Below are positions 27,089 to 35,918 of a stretch of 64,000 nucleotides of DNA, in pieces. A model generated the notes under the pieces. It saw only the letters and a list, made by a program, of their open reading frames with translations, was not told the origin of the DNA and did not search any database. The first letter of the stretch is position 1; every line of letters starts with the position of its first letter. This stretch comes from Dehalococcoidia bacterium (GTDB taxonomy: Bacteria; Chloroflexota; Dehalococcoidia; Tepidiformales; Tepidiformaceae), in contig JADLBC010000012.1 of the NCBI GenBank assembly GCA_020847985.1, positions 62,001-126,000 of the forward strand, in the 5' to 3' direction. The position numbers were made by a program, and so were the translations under genes.

Positions 27089-28087
27089 TCAGTCCGTGAC
27101 GAGCACGGCGGCGCCCGATATTTCCCCGGCGGCGAGCCGCGAGAGCGCGCTATTCGCCTCCGCGAGCGGAAACGCCTCGACCTTCGTACGAACGGGAATG
27201 GCCGCCGCGAGCGCGAGGAATTCGCGCGCATCCTCGCGGGTGAAGTTCGCGACGCTGCGCAGGCTCCGCTCCCACCAGAGGTCTTCGTAGTCGAACCGGG
27301 GAATGCGATCCAGGTGGATGGCGTTGATCGCGACCGTGCCCCCGCGCGCGAGCGACTTCAGCGCGGCGATGACGACATCGCCCGAGGGCGCGAAGGTGAT
27401 GGCGGCATCGAGCGCGGCAGGGGGACGGTCGCCGTAGCCACCGGCCCAGATGGCGCCGAGTTCGCGGGCGGACCGCTGTTCGCGTTCGGAGCGGGTGCAG
27501 ACGAACACTTCGCACCCCCAGTGCAGCGCGACCTGGATGGCGCAGAGGGCGGAGGCGCCGAAGCCGAACAGGCCAAGCCGCCCGCCCGGCTGGATGCCGG
27601 ACACGTGCAGCGACCGGTAGCCGATGACGCCGCCGCAGAGCAGGGGCGCCGCGGCAAGGTCCGGGAAGGCGGCGGGCAGGCGATGCGCGAACTCGGCACG
27701 AACGGCGATCCGCGTGGCGTAGCCGCCATCGCGGTCCCAGCCGGTGAAGGTGGCGGCTTCGCAGAGGTTCTCGCGGCCGGCGAGGCACGAACGGCAGAGG
27801 CCGCAGGCGCCCGCGAGCCAGGCCACGCCCGCGCGGTCTCCGGTGGCCCAACCGGTGACGCCTTCGCCAATGGCGCGGACGTGCCGGGTGGCCTGGTGGC
27901 CGGGCACGATGGGGAGGCGTCGCGCGGCGAGGTCGCCTTCGGCCAGCTGAAGGTCGGTTCGGCAGACGCCGCACGCGGTCACTTCGAGGACGATTTCGCC
28001 GGGCGCGGGGACGGGGTCCGCGAGTTCCGTCAGCCTGAGCGGGGCGCTGGCCACGGGGGCGGGCGAATCGAGGAGCATGGCACGCAT
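27089..28087 (-). CDS. Zinc-dependent alcohol dehydrogenase family protein
   Basis: The track runs to 28984, but ATG 28087 (MRAMLLDSPAPVASAPLRL) with GGGAGG upstream gives 332 residues, the family size. ACGVCRTDLQ carries the catalytic zinc Cys, and PGHQATRHV holds the next His, with Gln where many enzymes have Glu. The structural zinc site is ACGLCRSCLAGRENLC. The NAD(P) loop is GLFGFGASALCAIQVA. It oxidises or reduces alcohols and aldehydes; the substrate is unknown. It is divergent from the nitronate monooxygenase gene. Confidence 0.92.
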   Translation of the reverse strand: MRAMLLDSPAPVASAPLRLTELADPVPAPGEIVLEVTACGVCRTDLQLAEGDLAARRLPIVPGHQATRHVRAIGEGVTGWATGDRAGVAWLAGACGLCRSCLAGRENLCEAATFTGWDRDGGYATRIAVRAEFAHRLPAAFPDLAAAPLLCGGVIGYRSLHVSGIQPGGRLGLFGFGASALCAIQVALHWGCEVFVCTRSEREQRSARELGAIWAGGYGDRPPAALDAAITFAPSGDVVIAALKSLARGGTVAINAIHLDRIPRFDYEDLWWERSLRSVANFTREDAREFLALAAAIPVRTKVEAFPLAEANSALSRLAAGEISGAAVLVTD

Positions 28088-28228
28088 GGCGGCCTCCCGG
28101 CTGGAGTGAAACGATTCAGCGGCCGACAATGCCCGCTGCGCGTTGGCGCCGGGCACAGCGTACCGGTGACGCTGCCAGCGCGCGCGCACGCGCCGGGGGC
28201 GCACGAAACAGCTCCACGCGGAGGTTCC

Positions 28229-29101
28229 ATGTCGAGTATCGCGGATGTCATCGCGGCGCTGCCGCTGCCCCTCATTTGCGCCCCCATGACGGGCGTCTCC
28301 GGCCCCGAACTGACGGCGGCGGCGTGCGTGGCCGGGGTCGCTGGCTCCTTCCCGACGGGGAACTGCCGGACGAGCGAGGAGCTGGAGGGGTGGCTCGCGG
28401 GCATCCAGGCGGCGCGCGCGGCTGCGTCGGCGGCGGGGCGGCAGGTGGGCCCCCTCGCGGTGAACCTCATCATTCGCGGCAACCGGCGCATCGCCGAGGA
28501 CATCGACCTGATCGTGAAGCACGGGGTGGACTTCGTCATCACGAGCGTCGGGTCGCCGGCGGAAGTGGTGGGGCCGCTGCACGCGGGCGGCGTCTCGATC
28601 ATCGCGGACGTGGCTTCGATGCATCACGCGGCGCGGGCCCTGGAGGCGGGTGTCGATGGCCTGGTGCTGCTGACAGCGGGGGCGGGCGGTCACACCGGCT
28701 GGGCGAACGGCTTCGCCTTCGTGCGCGCGGTGCGGGCGGAATATGCCGGGCCGGTGGTGATGGCCGGCGGCATCAGCGATGGCGCGGCGCTGTGGACGGC
28801 GCGCGTCCTCGGCTGCGACCTCGGGTACATGGGCACGAAATTCATCGCCACCGTGGAGGCGCGCGGCACGCCGGAGTACAAGGCCGCGCTGGTGACGAGC
28901 AGCCTCGACGACGTGACGCTCGGCATCGCGCCGAACGGCATCGCCGCGAGCCAGCTGAAGACGGCGGGCGGGAGCGCAGGGCATTCGGTCTCGGGTGTGC
29001 GCGCGGTCACGACGGCGGCGGCGCTAGTGGAGACGACGCGGCGCGAGTGGTTCGAGGCCATCCGCGGCACGGAAGCGCTCGCGGCGAAGCTGCTGGCCTA
29101 G
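28229..29101 (+). CDS. Nitronate monooxygenase (2-nitropropane dioxygenase family)
   Basis: The track opens at 27314, antisense to the dehydrogenase. ATG 28229 with GGAGG five bases upstream gives 290 residues. PLICAPMTGVSGPELTAAA opens the FMN TIM barrel. ITSVGSPAEVV, then LLTAGAGGHTGW, VVMAGGISDGAALW and DLGYMGTKFIAT are the flavin phosphate-binding segments. The family oxidises nitronates to carbonyls and nitrite; some members are enoyl reductases in polyketide or fatty acid metabolism. Its 3' end overlaps the Mug-like gene tail by 4 bases. Confidence 0.9.
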   Translation: MSSIADVIAALPLPLICAPMTGVSGPELTAAACVAGVAGSFPTGNCRTSEELEGWLAGIQAARAAASAAGRQVGPLAVNLIIRGNRRIAEDIDLIVKHGVDFVITSVGSPAEVVGPLHAGGVSIIADVASMHHAARALEAGVDGLVLLTAGAGGHTGWANGFAFVRAVRAEYAGPVVMAGGISDGAALWTARVLGCDLGYMGTKFIATVEARGTPEYKAALVTSSLDDVTLGIAPNGIAASQLKTAGGSAGHSVSGVRAVTTAAALVETTRREWFEAIRGTEALAAKLLA

Positions 29102-29664
29102 CTTTCGAGGCTTTCGCGCAGGCGCACAAGCCATTCGAGCCGCTCGCGGTGCCACTTGCTCGCGAGTCCGCTTGAGCTGGGGATGACCCATGGCACGGTC
29201 ACGCCGCCGAGCCGTTCAGGCTGGGGGCCGTAGGGGCGCGCGGCGAGTTCGCGGGCGGGGAGGGCGAGCGCGTGGCGGCCGAAGTGCTGATAGATCCCGC
29301 GTCCGCTGAAGACGGCGACCCGCGGGGTGTGTGTTTCCAGTTCGCCGAGGAGGCGGCGGGCGCCGGCGGCGATCTCATCGGGTCGAAGCTCGCTGGCGCG
29401 AACGGTGGGGCGGCAGCAGAGGTCGGTGAAGCCGATGCCCGCTTCGTCCATGAGCGCGGCATCGTCGGCGGGGGTGACATCGCGGCCGGCGAGGCCGGAG
29501 GCGCTGAGCTGGCGCCAGAAGACGTTGCCGGGACGCGCATAGTAGTGTCCCGCCTCGGCGGAGAAGATGGCCGGGTTGTAGCCGACGAACACCAGCCTGA
29601 GGCCGTCGCGCAGATGGTGCGGGAGCGTACGGACGCCTTCGCACCAGGGTTCGAGCGGCGTCAC
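29098..29664 (-). CDS. mug: Mismatch-specific uracil/thymine DNA glycosylase
   Basis: A 188-residue protein. LVFVGYNPAIFSAEAGHYYARPGNVFWRQL is the Mug/TDG active-site segment, with Asn of GYNP positioning the water. VIPSSSGLASKWHRERL is the intercalation/minor-groove segment close to NPSGLN in E. coli. It excises U or T from G mismatches and etheno-C. The stop of the upstream membrane protein overlaps its start by 4 bases (ATGA), so the two are translationally coupled. Confidence 0.93.
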   Translation of the reverse strand: MTPLEPWCEGVRTLPHHLRDGLRLVFVGYNPAIFSAEAGHYYARPGNVFWRQLSASGLAGRDVTPADDAALMDEAGIGFTDLCCRPTVRASELRPDEIAAGARRLLGELETHTPRVAVFSGRGIYQHFGRHALALPARELAARPYGPQPERLGGVTVPWVIPSSSGLASKWHRERLEWLVRLRESLES

Positions 29665-30182
29665 TTCTCGCGCTCCTCAAGGTGGAAACGCACCTTCGGC
29701 AGGTGAAGGCGCACAACCTCGGGCCGGGCGTCGCGGCGTTCGGTGCCGGGGAAGCGGATGACGACGCGCCGTTCGTCGCCCAGCGGCAGCGCGAGCGATG
29801 TATCGGCGATGGCCGGGTCGGGTGCGAGCGCCGGGAGCTTTTCGCCGGTGGTCAGTTCGAGTTCCCAGTCCGAGGGTTCCAGGGGCCACGCCTTGCGCGC
29901 GGTGATGTGGAACACGGCTTCGAACTGGCCGGGGTACTCGCGGCCCTGTGCATCGGGGACGCGGTTCACGGATTCGAGGACGATGACCTTGCCGTCGTTG
30001 TCGTAGGTTTCGCCGCGGAAGATGTCGGAAACGCCGAAGTAGTGATCGAAGACGCGGGGCATGACGAAAAGGGCGACGACGATGCCCACAGCGATGCCAA
30101 GGACCGCGCCGAGGGCGAGGCAGCCGGTCCGCCCGGCGGTCTCGGCGGGGTCTTTCACATCGAGGCGGCGGCGCTGGGTCAC
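29661..30182 (-). CDS. Membrane-anchored hypothetical protein
   Basis: A 173-residue protein with a polar N-terminus, one TM helix at about 20-42 (CLALGAVLGIAVGIVVALFVM) and an external beta-rich domain (GQFEAVFHITARKAWPLEPSDWELELTTGE, ending RVVIRFPGTERRDARPEVVRLHLPKVRF). The external part resembles a DUF4352-like or Ig-like sandwich, but I cannot name it. It is co-transcribed with mug. Confidence 0.7.
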   Translation of the reverse strand: MTQRRRLDVKDPAETAGRTGCLALGAVLGIAVGIVVALFVMPRVFDHYFGVSDIFRGETYDNDGKVIVLESVNRVPDAQGREYPGQFEAVFHITARKAWPLEPSDWELELTTGEKLPALAPDPAIADTSLALPLGDERRVVIRFPGTERRDARPEVVRLHLPKVRFHLEEREK

Positions 30183-30218
30183 AGGGCGATGGTAGCGCCG
30201 TCCGGGCTTGCGGTCGGG

Positions 30219-30692
30219 TCAGGCGGCGCCTTCGGCGTGGGGGTCACGCGCGGCGCGTTTGCCACCACGGCGGGGCGCCCGGGTAAGGGCCTCGACATGG
30301 CGCAGCTCGGTGCCGGAAAGGCGGGGTGCGCGCCGGAGCACGGGTGCCAGCCAGGCCCGGGCCTCGGCGTCGTTCTCAAAGGTGGCGATGCCCTCGGCGG
30401 GGATGCGCGAATAGCGGACGAGGCGCTCGCCGAGGCGGCGGCGCGTGCCTTCGCCGATGAGGGCGATACGCATGCCGTCGCGATACCCCGCGGCGAGCGC
30501 GGTGGCGACAAGCAGCAGACCGCCGGGTCCGCGGCGCAGCGACGTGGTATCGCAGGTGATCGCGGAGATGCGGCCCGCATCGGCGAGCGTGAACGCCTGG
30601 GAGGCGGCGCGCAGCGCTTCGGCGGTGCTCACGCGGCCGGTGAGTATCACGAGCAGCTGATTGGTCTCGGGTTCTACGCGGATGGAATACAT
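30219..30692 (-). CDS. STAS/SpoIIAA-like domain protein
   Basis: A 157-residue protein. MYSIRVEPETNQLLVILTGRVSTAEALRAAS fits the first strand and helix of SpoIIAA-like STAS folds. Strands follow at ISAITCDTTSLRRGPGG and MRIALIGEG. The usual phospho-Ser segment is not evident. The last 30 residues are basic and probably disordered (RAPRRGGKRAARDPHAEG). Such proteins act as small protein-interaction modules. The assignment rests on fold-like pattern only. Confidence 0.5.
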   Translation of the reverse strand: MYSIRVEPETNQLLVILTGRVSTAEALRAASQAFTLADAGRISAITCDTTSLRRGPGGLLLVATALAAGYRDGMRIALIGEGTRRRLGERLVRYSRIPAEGIATFENDAEARAWLAPVLRRAPRLSGTELRHVEALTRAPRRGGKRAARDPHAEGAA

Positions 30693-30792
30693 GGACGGCC
30701 CCTGCCCATTCTGCGGACAGTCTGTGCCGGCCGCCGGCGGCGGACAGTCAGGGGTTCTCCGGATTCTGGGGGGCGATCCCCCGTACGCGGTG

Positions 30793-31842
30793 CTACCCGG
30801 CGGCTTCGAAGCGGGCGGGCGTGGGCGCCTGGTCCCCGGCGCGAACGCGGACGCGGCCGCGCAACAGGCCGCCGAGCCGTTCGCGCACGAGGGGGAGGTC
30901 GGTGCTGGGGGCGCGGGCGAAGAGGGCGATGGTATCGGCGTAGGCGCCCAGGTCGTCGTAGCCGCGGGCGAAGCGGCGGCAGAGCCAGGCGGCCTGGAAC
31001 GGCGTCGTGCCGGGGAGCGCCTCGAAGAGGATCGCTTCGGGGAGCGCAGGCAGCGTCACGATGCGCGGCAGGAGCGTCGCGTCGTCGCGGCTGGTGATGC
31101 GCTGGCCGCGGAGGGCGCGTGTGAGTGCGCCGCTGACCTGCTGCGGCGTGACGGGGAGGGTCAGCCAATCGCTGGCGCCCGCGCGAAGGGCCCCGCGCAG
31201 GTCGGATTCTGTGGCGATGGTGGTGAGGACGACCGTCGCCTGGCGCCGCGTGCCATCCTCGGTGGTGCGCTGGCGGGCGTAGCCGCTGTTCGATGCTTCG
31301 ACGATGAGGACGGAGCCGCCGCGTTCAATGGCGACCCCCATCTTCGTGCAGGCGGTTTCGACGGCGGCGCGGGCCGCGAAGTCGCCGATATCGGCATCGA
31401 CGGTGAGGCTGCGGAGGTTCGGGTGGGGCCATTCGCCGTAGCGCCCATCGATGACGCGGAAGGAACGGCCTCGAGCGCTCGCGCCGGCCCCGGCGAGGGA
31501 GCCAACCCAGGCGGCGCAGGCCGTGCACACCAGGAGCTTCGCCCAGGGCGCCCGGGGGAGGTCGGCGACGATGGAGAGGGGCGCGGCCGTGGGAACGCGG
31601 CAGACCTGGCACTGGTCGGCGAAGACCATCGCGCGGCCGCCGCCGCTGGGCGAGGCGAGGAGGCCGGTATCGCCATCGGCGCGCACTTCGCCGACGGTGT
31701 GTTCGAGCCAGCAGAGGCATTCGAGACAGAGGGCGCGCTGCCAGCCATCGGCGGCGGGGGCGGCGCCGCGCAGGGCAAGGACGAACGCCGCCTCGGCGCT
31801 TCCGCAGCATGCACAGGGTCTCGTCGCCATCCCTTCGATCAT
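30793..31842 (-). CDS. Zinc-ribbon protein with a degenerate receiver domain
   Basis: A 349-residue protein (an alternative ATG lies at 31830). Residues 1-135 hold repeated cysteine pairs: PCACC, LCLECLC, CQVC and LVCTAC. Residues 145-250 follow the CheY order: LTVDADIGD (acidic pocket), SVLIVEASNSG at the phospho-strand, VVLTTIATESD (conserved Thr), and RAGASDWLTLPVTPQQV. The phospho-acceptor Asp appears as Glu (about 182), and the conserved Lys before Pro is Leu (about 228). The remaining 100 residues are helical. I infer a non-phosphorylated signalling or DNA-contact protein. The architecture is one I do not recognise. Confidence 0.6.
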   Translation of the reverse strand: MIEGMATRPCACCGSAEAAFVLALRGAAPAADGWQRALCLECLCWLEHTVGEVRADGDTGLLASPSGGGRAMVFADQCQVCRVPTAAPLSIVADLPRAPWAKLLVCTACAAWVGSLAGAGASARGRSFRVIDGRYGEWPHPNLRSLTVDADIGDFAARAAVETACTKMGVAIERGGSVLIVEASNSGYARQRTTEDGTRRQATVVLTTIATESDLRGALRAGASDWLTLPVTPQQVSGALTRALRGQRITSRDDATLLPRIVTLPALPEAILFEALPGTTPFQAAWLCRRFARGYDDLGAYADTIALFARAPSTDLPLVRERLGGLLRGRVRVRAGDQAPTPARFEAAG

Positions 31843-31874
31843 CGGCCAGCGAATGGCGGAATGAACGGTGGGAA

Positions 31875-32624
31875 TCAGCCGATTTCGAGGTCGGCGGCGA
31901 CGGCGAAGTGGTCGCTGGGGTAAAGGGTCGCGTCGGCGGGATGCGGTTCGTTGCAGGCGAGCCAGGCGCGCACGGCGGTGACGTTCCCGCGCAGCCAGAG
32001 GTAATCGACGCAGGCGGGGTCGCCGTCGATATCCATGGTGGGCGCCTGGATGCCGGAGGGCCAGGTGAAGGCGGGCTCGGCGCCGTTGGCCTCGACGAAG
32101 GCGGAGCGGAAGCCGGCGGCGCGCATCACGTCGCAGGCGGGCTCGACCGGGGGCGCGTTGAAATCGCCGGCGATGATGCAGGCGTCGGCGGCGGGGGCGT
32201 CGTCCATCCAGCGGACGATGGCGGCAGCCTGGCGGGCACGGACCTCGGGCTCATCGCGCCGGTGGTGGAGGTGCGTGTTCGCGACCCAGGCGGTGCGCTG
32301 GCCTTCAAGCAGGAGCAGGACGCGGTGCACGACGCGGTTCGGTTCGAGGCGCAGTTCCTGCTGGCCCATAGCGTCGCCGGTGCGGACGAGGATGGCGTTG
32401 CCGAAATCGGGGTAGCGCGGGCTGCGGGCGATGAAGCTCCGGTAGGTGTGCGCGGGGACGGCGTTCGCGAGCAGGTCGTCCTGGCGGTCGTCGCCGAAGC
32501 TGACTTCCTGGAGGGCGGCGACATCCGGCGCGAAGGCGGCGAAGGCGGATGCCAGCAGCGGGCGGCGCTCGCTCCAGCGGTCGTTGAGGTTGCGAAGGTT
32601 GAAGGTGGCGGCGGTGATGCGCAC
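31875..32624 (-). CDS. Endonuclease/exonuclease/phosphatase (EEP) family protein
   Basis: Start revised from 33044 to GTG 32624 (VRITAATFNLRNLNDRW) with AAGGA upstream, giving 249 residues. Metal and catalytic motifs are ATFNLRN, ALQEVSF, NTHLHH, IIAGDFNAPP, DYLWLRG and PSDHFAVAADLEI. Members hydrolyse phosphodiesters or phosphomonoesters in nucleic acids, phosphoinositides or sphingomyelin. No signal peptide is visible, so it is probably cytoplasmic. The substrate is unknown. It is divergent from the FIST gene. Confidence 0.92.
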   Translation of the reverse strand: MRITAATFNLRNLNDRWSERRPLLASAFAAFAPDVAALQEVSFGDDRQDDLLANAVPAHTYRSFIARSPRYPDFGNAILVRTGDAMGQQELRLEPNRVVHRVLLLLEGQRTAWVANTHLHHRRDEPEVRARQAAAIVRWMDDAPAADACIIAGDFNAPPVEPACDVMRAAGFRSAFVEANGAEPAFTWPSGIQAPTMDIDGDPACVDYLWLRGNVTAVRAWLACNEPHPADATLYPSDHFAVAADLEIG

Positions 32625-32705
32625 GGGTGTCCTTTCCGGTGTGGGTGTGGGTTTTGGAAAGATGGTGGGCCGGGGGCGGGGCCGGTGCTGCATTACAATG
32701 CTCGC

Positions 32706-33875
32706 ATGGCCACGTTCGCCGGTCTCGGGACGGCACACGACTGGCGGCAGGCGCTGGACCAGGCGCTGGGCGAAGGGGCCCCGGGGAGCGCCGACGCGGT
32801 ATTCGTCTTCGCGAGCTCGCACTACCTGGCGGCCTTCGGGGAGATCCTGGGCGTGGTGCAGGAGCGCTTGCGGCCGAAGACGCTCCTCGGCTGCTCGGGG
32901 CAGGCGATCATCGGGCCAGGACGCGAAATGGAGGGCGTCCCGGCGCTGAGCGTGCTGTCGCTGCGGCTGCCGGGCGCGATGGTGCGGGCGTTCCACATCA
33001 CGCAGGAGTTCCTCGCGCTGGCGGAGGCGCCGGAGGCGTGGCACGAGGCACTGGGCTTGCGGCCCGAGGCGGTCAACGCGTGGGTGATCCTCGCGGACCC
33101 GTTCACCTTCGATAGTGAGGCGCTGCTGGCGCGCTTATCGAGTGCGTACCCGGGTGCGCCACTGGTCGGGGGGATGGCTTCCTCGGCGGGGGTTGGGCAG
33201 CATACGCAGCTCTTCCTGGGGAGCGAAGTACACCACTCCGGGGCGCTCCTGCTGGCCATCGGAGGGGCGTGGGGCGTGCGGCCGGTGGTATCGCAGGGGG
33301 CGGCGCCCATCGGCGAGACGTGGACAATCACGGAAGCCGACCGGAACATCGTGCGGGCCATCGGCGGGCGGCCGCCGCTGGAGGTGCTGGTGGATACGCT
33401 GCGTGCGCTCCCGCCGGACGTGCAGCAGCGGGCATCGCGGAACCTGCTGGTGGGGCTGGCGATGGACGAATACCGGGACGAGTTCCGGCGGGGGGACTTC
33501 CTCATTCGCAACCTGCTCGGGGCCGACCAGGCATCGGGGATCGTGGCCATCGGCGATGTGCCGCGCGTGGGGCAGACGCTGCAGTTCCAGGTGCGCGATG
33601 GCAACGCCGCCGACGAGGAGTTGCGCGAGATGCTCTTCGAGGCGCGCACGGGACTCGGCGCGCGGGAACCCGCGGGGGGGCTGCTGTTCGCATGCAACGG
33701 GCGCGGCATGGGGCTCTTCGGTTCGCCCCATCACGATGCGCGGGCGATCGAGCGGGAGTTTGCGAGCCTGCCGGTGGCGGGCTTTTTCTGCAACGGCGAA
33801 ATCGGGCCCGTGGCCGGGAGGAACTTCCTGCACGGGTTCACGGCGAGCATCGCGCTCTTCGTACCGGTGGCGTAG
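32706..33875 (+). CDS. FIST N- and C-domain signal protein
   Basis: Start revised from 31809 to ATG 32706, giving 389 residues. FIST_N spans about 20-215 (DAVFVFASSHYLAAFGEIL, LLGCSGQAIIGPGREMEG, PLVGGMASSAG). FIST_C spans about 220-375 (LVGLAMDEYRDEFRRGDFLIRNLLG, LLFACNGRGMGLFG, PVAGFFCNGEIGPVAGRNFLHGFTA). FIST proteins bind small ligands such as amino acids and feed into signalling. Here there is no kinase or GGDEF domain fused or adjacent. Confidence 0.93.
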   Translation: MATFAGLGTAHDWRQALDQALGEGAPGSADAVFVFASSHYLAAFGEILGVVQERLRPKTLLGCSGQAIIGPGREMEGVPALSVLSLRLPGAMVRAFHITQEFLALAEAPEAWHEALGLRPEAVNAWVILADPFTFDSEALLARLSSAYPGAPLVGGMASSAGVGQHTQLFLGSEVHHSGALLLAIGGAWGVRPVVSQGAAPIGETWTITEADRNIVRAIGGRPPLEVLVDTLRALPPDVQQRASRNLLVGLAMDEYRDEFRRGDFLIRNLLGADQASGIVAIGDVPRVGQTLQFQVRDGNAADEELREMLFEARTGLGAREPAGGLLFACNGRGMGLFGSPHHDARAIEREFASLPVAGFFCNGEIGPVAGRNFLHGFTASIALFVPVA

Positions 33876-34088
33876 GGGCGGCTGCGCGGCGAAGTCCACA
33901 CAGGCGAATATCGCGCTTGCGGGGCGATCGCGGCGTGTGCCACGATGCCGGGACTGCTTCGCGAAGCGAGGGCCTGGATGCCGTGCTGAGACCGGATACG
34001 CCCGCTTTGGCGGCTGCCTGACGCGCAGCCAGCGATGCAGCGCGCGGCGCACAGCTCCGTGCCGCGCCCACTCCCCCGGAGTTCCCGA

Positions 34089-35012
34089 GTGACTGAGAAC
34101 GCGGTCGAGGCGCAGGGCCTCGTCAAACGGTATGGGCCGTTCACGGCCGTCGATGGCATCGGCTTCGCGGTGCGCGAAGGCGAATGCTTCGGCTTCCTCG
34201 GCCCCAACGGCGCCGGCAAAAGCACGACCATCAAGATGATCTCGTGCCTTTCGCCCGTGAGCTGGGGCACGCTGCGGGTGGCCGGGCTCGACCCGCGAAC
34301 CGACGCGCGGCGGATCAAGTCGCAGCTTGGCGTGGTCCCGCAGGAGGACAACCTGGACGAGGACCTCCCGGTGCGGAAGAACCTGGAGGTCTATGCGCGC
34401 TACTACGGTCTTTCGAAGGCGGTGGCGGACACGCGCATCGATGACGCCCTGGCGCTCTTCCAGCTGACGGAGAAGGCGGCTTCGAAGATCGGGGACCTTT
34501 CGGGCGGGATGAAGCGCCGCCTGGTGATCGCGCGCTCGCTGGTGAGCGAGCCGCGCATCCTCGTGCTCGATGAGCCGACGACGGGGCTGGACCCGCAGGC
34601 GCGCCACAACGTGTGGCAGAAGCTGCGGCTGCTGAAGGCGCGCGGCGTGACCATGATCCTGACGACGCACTACATGGACGAAGCGGCGCACCTCTGCGAC
34701 CGGCTCGTGATCATGCACCGGGGCACCATCCTCACGGAGGGGAACCCGCACGCGCTCATCGGCCAGCACGCGGGGAACGAGGTGCTGGAGCTGCGCATGG
34801 AACCGGAAGAGCGCGCACCGCTCCTGGGCGAGCTTGGGGCGATCGCGGGCGTGACCGTGGAGGAGGTCGAGGACCTGGTCTACGTGTACGGGGCGGGACA
34901 ACGCGCGCGGGACCTGGCGCTCGGCATCAGCGACCCGGGGAGGGCGTTCCTGCGCCCGGGCAACCTGGAGGATGTGTTCCTCCGCCTCACGGGAAGGGGG
35001 CTGCTGGATTGA
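34089..35012 (+). CDS. ABC transporter ATP-binding protein (DrrA/NodI type)
   Basis: Start revised from 34035 to GTG 34089, with CGGAG upstream, giving 307 residues. Walker A is GPNGAGKSTTIKM, the Q-loop is VVPQEDNLDEDL, the signature is LSGGMKRRL, Walker B is ILVLDEPTTGLDP, and the switch His is in LTTHYMDEA. The C-terminal 90 residues (GNEVLELRMEPEER...) are typical of drug or lipo-oligosaccharide exporters. Its TGA overlaps the TTG of the permease gene. Confidence 0.95.
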   Translation: MTENAVEAQGLVKRYGPFTAVDGIGFAVREGECFGFLGPNGAGKSTTIKMISCLSPVSWGTLRVAGLDPRTDARRIKSQLGVVPQEDNLDEDLPVRKNLEVYARYYGLSKAVADTRIDDALALFQLTEKAASKIGDLSGGMKRRLVIARSLVSEPRILVLDEPTTGLDPQARHNVWQKLRLLKARGVTMILTTHYMDEAAHLCDRLVIMHRGTILTEGNPHALIGQHAGNEVLELRMEPEERAPLLGELGAIAGVTVEEVEDLVYVYGAGQRARDLALGISDPGRAFLRPGNLEDVFLRLTGRGLLD

Positions 35013-35800
35013 CCGCGTTCGTGAAGCAACCGGACCTTTCGGCGGGGGCGCTGCACGTGTGGCAACGCAACCGCGATGTGCTGCTGCAGCTGTGGAAGTC
35101 GGAGTTCGTGGCCCAGCTGCTGGAACCACCGTTCGTGATCTTCGCGCTCGGCCTGGGGCTGGGGAAGTTCGTCGAGCTGGACAACGGGCAGGATTACGTG
35201 GCGTTCCTCGCGCCCGGGCTGCTGGCGATGTTCCCGATGTTCACGGCGGTGTTCGAATGCGCCTGGAACAGCTACCTGCGGCTCGACCAGGGGACCTACC
35301 GGGCGATCCTGGCGACGCCGGCGAGCATCGACGACATCATCACCGGGGAGATCCTCTGGGGGGCGACGCGATCGACCGTGAACGCGGCGTACATCCTGCT
35401 GGTGGCGGCGCTGCTGACGCCGTGGCTGGGGATGGTGGATTCGCCGTGGGCGATCCTGTGCGTGCCGGTGGCGGTGATCCCGGGCATCTTCTTCAGCGCC
35501 ATGTCCATCCTCTTCGCCTCGGTGGCGAAGGCAATGAGCCAGTTCGGCTACTTCTTCAACCTCGTGATTAACCCGATGTTCTGGTTCGGCGGCGCCTTCT
35601 TCCCGACGGATTCGCTGCCGGCGTGGGGGCGGGTGGTGGCGTGGTGCATCCCGCTCACGCACGCGACGGCGCTCTACCGGGGGTTCATCACGGGTGAGCT
35701 GGAATGGAGCATGGCGGGCGACTTCGCCTGGCTGGTGGTGGCGACGGGCATCACCTACCTGGCCGCGCTCTGGAGCATGCGGCGGCGGCTGACGGAGTAG
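35009..35800 (+). CDS. ABC-2 type permease
   Basis: The track begins at 34613 inside the ATPase gene. TTG 35009 overlaps the ATPase stop by 4 bases and gives 263 residues. Six hydrophobic helices are seen (FVIFALGLGLGKFV, YVAFLAPGLLAMFPMFTAVFE, NAAYILLVAALLTPWLGM, ILCVPVAVIPGIFFSAMSILFASV, then two more near the end). The phrase NPMFWFGGAFFPTDSLP is typical of NodJ/DrrB permeases. It forms an export complex with the preceding ATPase. Confidence 0.92.
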   Translation: MTAFVKQPDLSAGALHVWQRNRDVLLQLWKSEFVAQLLEPPFVIFALGLGLGKFVELDNGQDYVAFLAPGLLAMFPMFTAVFECAWNSYLRLDQGTYRAILATPASIDDIITGEILWGATRSTVNAAYILLVAALLTPWLGMVDSPWAILCVPVAVIPGIFFSAMSILFASVAKAMSQFGYFFNLVINPMFWFGGAFFPTDSLPAWGRVVAWCIPLTHATALYRGFITGELEWSMAGDFAWLVVATGITYLAALWSMRRRLTE

Positions 35801-35918
35801 CCGCGCGCATGGACGGCCCGTGACCGATGCCCGCGGGGCATGATTGCGCGGCCCGGCCGCTCTTGGACTGCGACGGGATGTGCCGCTACTTTTGAGCCAT
35901 CACGCCGGAGGCAGCGCC

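Noticed and set aside
33956-33967. Perfect 12-base palindrome GCTTCGCGAAGC before the ABC genes
   Set aside because: It is a single GC-rich palindrome without flanking promoter elements; chance is likely in this base composition.
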